Source of the DNA: Echinarachnius parma | Taxonomy: Eukaryota; Echinodermata; Echinoidea; Clypeasteroida; Echinarachniidae | Reading direction: 5' to 3' | DNA length: 64,000 bases | Assembly: GCA_037951105.1 (NCBI GenBank) | Contig: JBAMJV010007197.1 | Coordinates: 106,709 to 170,708 of the forward strand | Made by a program: the position numbers and the translations under genes | Notes under the pieces: generated by a model | The model's database searches: none | Seen by the model: only the letters and a program-made list of their open reading frames with translations | What the model was told of the DNA's origin: nothing | Shown here: piece by piece, positions 60,554 to 64,000 of the stretch | Layout: each line of letters begins with the position of its first letter | How positions within the stretch are numbered: position 1 is the stretch's first letter

Positions 60554-61136
60554 TTAATAGTGGGCATCAATCGCAGTACTTGGTTTTTCTATACTGTTCA
60601 AATGAAATGATGTCAGCGGTTTAATATGTAAATAGAAATTGGAGAGAGCTATAGAGATATGAAGAAAAAAAGAAACGATAAATATTTGGGAGACCTTTTT
60701 CAACTGATTAACACTTACACGCCGCTTGCCTATATAAAGTGTAACTCGCATAGTTGAACCATTCTCTCATAGTTCATAGCCTGGTTTGTCATACAGAAGT
60801 GATATTTTGCCGCCAAACTGAACACTTTGCTGGCTTCCGATTTGAATACTCTCAATCACTGAAGTATAGTGGGTGGCGAAAGTGGTTGTTTGATCACCTA
60901 TGACAGTGGCATCACCATGTGTGGAATGACAGTACCAACGGATAACGTTTTTCCTTAATTGACGACCACCGCATGGTGATAGACGGATGCAGCTGAAGCT
61001 TGGAGGTATTTATTGATTCATTAAATACTTATTCATTAAATACTAGTGATTACATTCTGCCCTGATTGTACTACTATTGTCAACATTGTATTATCATCAT
61101 CATGATTAGTCTTAATCATTATCGCAACCCTCTATA
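60554..61136. other. intergenic, nothing recognised
   Basis: No coding or repeat-family signal was recognised. Confidence 0.4.
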
Positions 61137-61934
61137 ATAAAGGGATCTAGTAACTTTGTCGGCAAGTGCAAAAGGTGATGTGTATTGGAGTGATAATTTA
61201 TGATAATGTCCACAAAGTAATGTGTGGAAATTTCACGTTTTTTGATGTTTTTGGCAGAGATATGAGCAATAATACAAAGTGATATTCACTAACTCATTGT
61301 ACTTACTTGTACACGGCATGAAATTATCCAGTAGACAATTTCATATCTGAACACTTCAATCGTAAATATATTTTGAACGAAATGGAAATTTGAAAAACCG
61401 AAACCTCTCCCGTGCTTTTATTGTCAATATGAATATGAAATCCGGACAAATGATTGTATGCACTATAAGACACTAAATAGGATTAATAGTCCCAAAATAT
61501 ATGTTAACCATTCGTTCGAGTTAAACATATGTTTTGTAGAATACATTTATACACAACATATCGTGAGTTTGGGGAACGGAAAAGTGTGACAATGAAGAAA
61601 ACTGTAAAAATGGGGAAATTTGTGTATAAAACATATTGGGAGTAGTCCCATACTACTTCTATGAGTAGTCCACAAACTTTTCAGAGTGCGTTGCCAATTT
61701 GAGTTCCTCATATAGGAATAAATGGGCATCTTCAAAGAGCCATAGTTTTCTTGTTTATGGCCCGATTATGCTCTAACTTTCAGAGCTTATTCCTCCTAAT
61801 CTCTTCAAGTCTATGAAAGCAACAGTTCGCTTGGGTTTCATTGCCCTTTAATATGAATATAATAAGGTATGAGAGAACCACAAAAGTTCCAAGCAAGTGT
61901 TGAGGATTTGGACAATGTTACTAAGTCCCTTTAA
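61137..61934. mobile_element. family A element split by a 415-base insertion
   Basis: AAAGGGATCTAGTAACTTTG to ACTAAGTCCCTTTAA, interrupted at 61435-61849. Confidence 0.8.
61435..61849. mobile_element. 415-base insertion with 9-base target duplication
   Basis: AATATGAAT occurs at 61426-61434 and again at 61850-61858, and joining the flanks restores the family A sequence. The ends (ATGAAATCCGG and GGTTTCATTGCCC) are only weakly inverted. Non-coding. An 8-9 base duplication would suit a hAT-like element, which is inference. Confidence 0.75.
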
Positions 61935-61975
61935 TCATTATCTCTGCTATACTGTTCATAATCTTCTTTATTATC

Positions 61976-62090
61976 AAAATTATCATCATCATCATCACCG
62001 CCATCATCATCATCATCATCATCATCAACAACAACATAATCACCTTCATCATTATATTCATCATCATCGTCATCTACATCACCATCATCG

Positions 62091-62168
<78 letters not shown>

Positions 62169-62245
62169 ATATCATCATCATCATCATCATCATCATCAAC
62201 AACAACATCATCACCTTCATCATCATCATCATCATCATCCACAAT
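61976..62245. repeat. ATC trinucleotide microsatellite
   Basis: (ATC)n with ACA and CCA interruptions, about 270 bases. It gives poly-His on + and poly-Asp on - frames, which are not genes. Confidence 0.95.
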
Positions 62246-62387
62246 TGTCATTTACAATAACCATGGTAACACTAAGGCACAACCACGCTACTACATGTAT
62301 ACCAAACACAAACACCAATCACAACACTACAAACATTGACCACATCAACATCTACACCAATGCCAATGATGCCAAACACACACTGGC

Positions 62388-62605
62388 GTACCCAGGATTT
62401 TTTCAGAGGGGGGGGGGGGGGGTTATTTCGTCGACCAACATTTTTGAGGGGGGGGGGGGTGTTAGTCAAGTATTTTCGAGGGGGTGTCGGTGAAGATTTT
62501 TCGAGGGGTGGGGCATGTCGGTGAAGATTTTTCGAGGGAGTAGGAGGTGTCGGTGAAGATTTTTCGAGGTGGGGGTGTCCGTCAACATTTTTTGAGGGGG
62601 TTGGA
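62388..62605. repeat. G-rich tandem repeat with GGCGTACCCAGG start
   Basis: GGCGTACCCAGGATTTTTTC then five or six units of about 35-40 bases with GGTGAAGATTTTTCGAGGGG. The early units have G-runs of ten or more. Confidence 0.8.
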
Positions 62606-62616
62606 AAGTGAAATAA

Positions 62617-62660
62617 GTAAGTTTTGTGGATTTGGACACAGGTTACTAAATCCTTTTAAC
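62617..62660. mobile_element. family A end fragment
   Basis: AGTTTTGTGGATTTGGACAC and TACTAAATCCTTTTAA match the last about 45 bases of family A. Confidence 0.55.
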
Positions 62661-63933
62661 CATGTTAACATCTTGCCACCATCAGCACCATGTATAAGTA
62701 TTATTTCAATATCATGTTGCCATTATGATCGAAGCCAAACATGACCAATGTGACTTTATAATTTATTTGAAACTGGTACCCAATTAAGGGACAGGCATAG
62801 GTTTGGTGAAGTTTAGACAACTTGTAGTTTTCTGGTATATACAATATTGTGAATATTACAGTTTAAATCATGCAAGGTCTCCATGTAGAAATACACGTTC
62901 AACAAAAGCGATAATGTGTGATAAATGACTGAATTGGGTGGACGTAAGGTGAAAGAGGCCGACCAAAGACGAAATTGAAGTTGGCATTAGCACATTCTAG
63001 GCTCCTCGGGACGAAATTGTCATCTACAAAGTAAATGGTTCACTCAGGTGAACCATTTACACGCAATATATGCTAATGCGCTGGAGATAACAATACCGGC
63101 CATTCGTACACTGTTGCGTTCAACTGTTGAATGCTGTTTTAGGACGCATCGGTAAGAAAAACGGACGGGAAATAATCATTTTATTTCTACACTTTGCACT
63201 CTTCAAAACAACAAAGTCGGTAATTATTATCAAATTATATGAATTGTGGATCACATAAACGAAAGTTGTTTGCATTTGCTGGTAAATTGAGGGAGAAATC
63301 AGCCGACAAAAAAAAAAATTTTCCGTTGGATAGTGCAGCGGGCGGAAGAGATTGATCTCCGCACAACGCTATTGTAATGTACCTATGTGTGACTATAACC
63401 AGGTTTTTGTTGTTTATACTCGAACCAAAAAGACATATTTCAATAATTCTATACATCACAGCACTTGCCAAGACACTGTGAATGGTTTAATGATGAAAAT
63501 TTATTATAGATGATTTCTGTTTACTAGAAATACTTTTCATGGGGACTCATTGTTTTTTCCATGTCCTTTTTTTGTAATGTTACTAACCAAAGTTTGATTT
63601 TGTGTTGTCACTCACTAAAAATGCGTGTGATTGTTTTGAATTACTGTGTGAAGAAGGTTTTGTCATGAGGTATTAAATGTACTAAAGATTTTTTTAAAAT
63701 ATTCAGGCATCTTTATGTAGCTCATCTTATTATATTGTACAAGATGCCTTCAAATGTAACGTTACAAAGTTACTAACCGTGGAATTGCCCCAATGGCAAT
63801 TGCAGCATATGCAGACTTTAACTTGACTAGCAGAGGTGCAGGATCCCTGTATTCAGAGAATTGTTATTTTTATTTTAAGAGGCTAATTTCAAGCTTGCCT
63901 GTAAGGCTGTACATCAAATTATTATTATTGATA
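62661..63933. other. intergenic, nothing recognised
   Basis: AT-rich. It holds a short GGTTCACTC/GTGAACC inverted pair near 63036-63060 and a lone TIR-like CCGTGGAATTGCCCC at 63777 that matches the end of 51611-53130. Confidence 0.45.
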
Positions 63934-64000
63934 TTAAAGGGTACCACCACCCAAAAATAATATTCTTATTATAGAAAGATACCATCTTTAGTATTCCATT
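63934..64000. mobile_element. family F element, cut by window edge
   Basis: TTAAAGGGTACCACCACCCA and the following bases match the start of the element at 36702. Confidence 0.8.

Noticed and set aside
61897-62493. Long open frame with poly-His (+) and poly-Asp (-)
   Set aside because: It is a translation of the ATC microsatellite and G-rich repeat; there is no normal codon pattern or domain.

Overview
The window looks like a piece of a large, intron-rich, repeat-laden animal genome. The best guess is a marine invertebrate deuterostome such as an echinoderm or hemichordate. This rests on the form of the two genes, the density of short terminal-inverted-repeat (TIR) elements and tRNA-derived SINEs, and AT-rich introns with GC-rich exons. 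The species cannot be named from sequence alone. No bacterial genes, CRISPR array or rRNA was seen.

Layout. 1-11.8 kb: no exon recognised, mostly mobile-element debris, including a 1.1-kb duplicated unit at 7.5-9.4 kb. 11.87-32.96 kb, + strand: the 3' part of a TAPP/PLEKHA1-PLEKHA2-type adaptor gene, with the end of one PH domain, a linker, a complete second PH domain and a short acidic tail. The 5' exons are missing or upstream. 33-43.9 kb: intergenic repeats. 43.9-56.3 kb, - strand: a complete nine-exon secreted type-B carboxylesterase/cholinesterase-like gene of about 575 residues with signal peptide, Ser-Glu-His triad and three disulfide pairs. 56.3-64 kb: intergenic DNA with a SINE, nested TIR elements, an ATC microsatellite and G-rich repeats.

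The two genes are convergent (TAPP +, esterase -) and unrelated: one is a cytoplasmic phosphoinositide reader, the other a secreted hydrolase. Both show small tandem duplications that copy one exon or part of one: three copies of a splice acceptor plus exon start in the second PH domain, a decayed series around a candidate alternative terminal exon in the TAPP linker, three copies of esterase exon 2, and three copies of the esterase last exon. In the last case one extra copy keeps its acceptor and an open frame.

The mobile fraction is rich. It includes a TTAA-bounded family with ten copies or fragments, several other TIR families of 0.2-1.5 kb, nested insertions with visible target duplications, a mariner relic, a LINE ORF1 relic, three tRNA-derived SINEs and one solo-LTR-like insertion. 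I found no convincing new multi-gene system. The items most worth a second look are the exon-scale duplications, the GACGTC-array element and the 1.5-kb element carrying repeated ACCGTAACACCGTGAC motifs.
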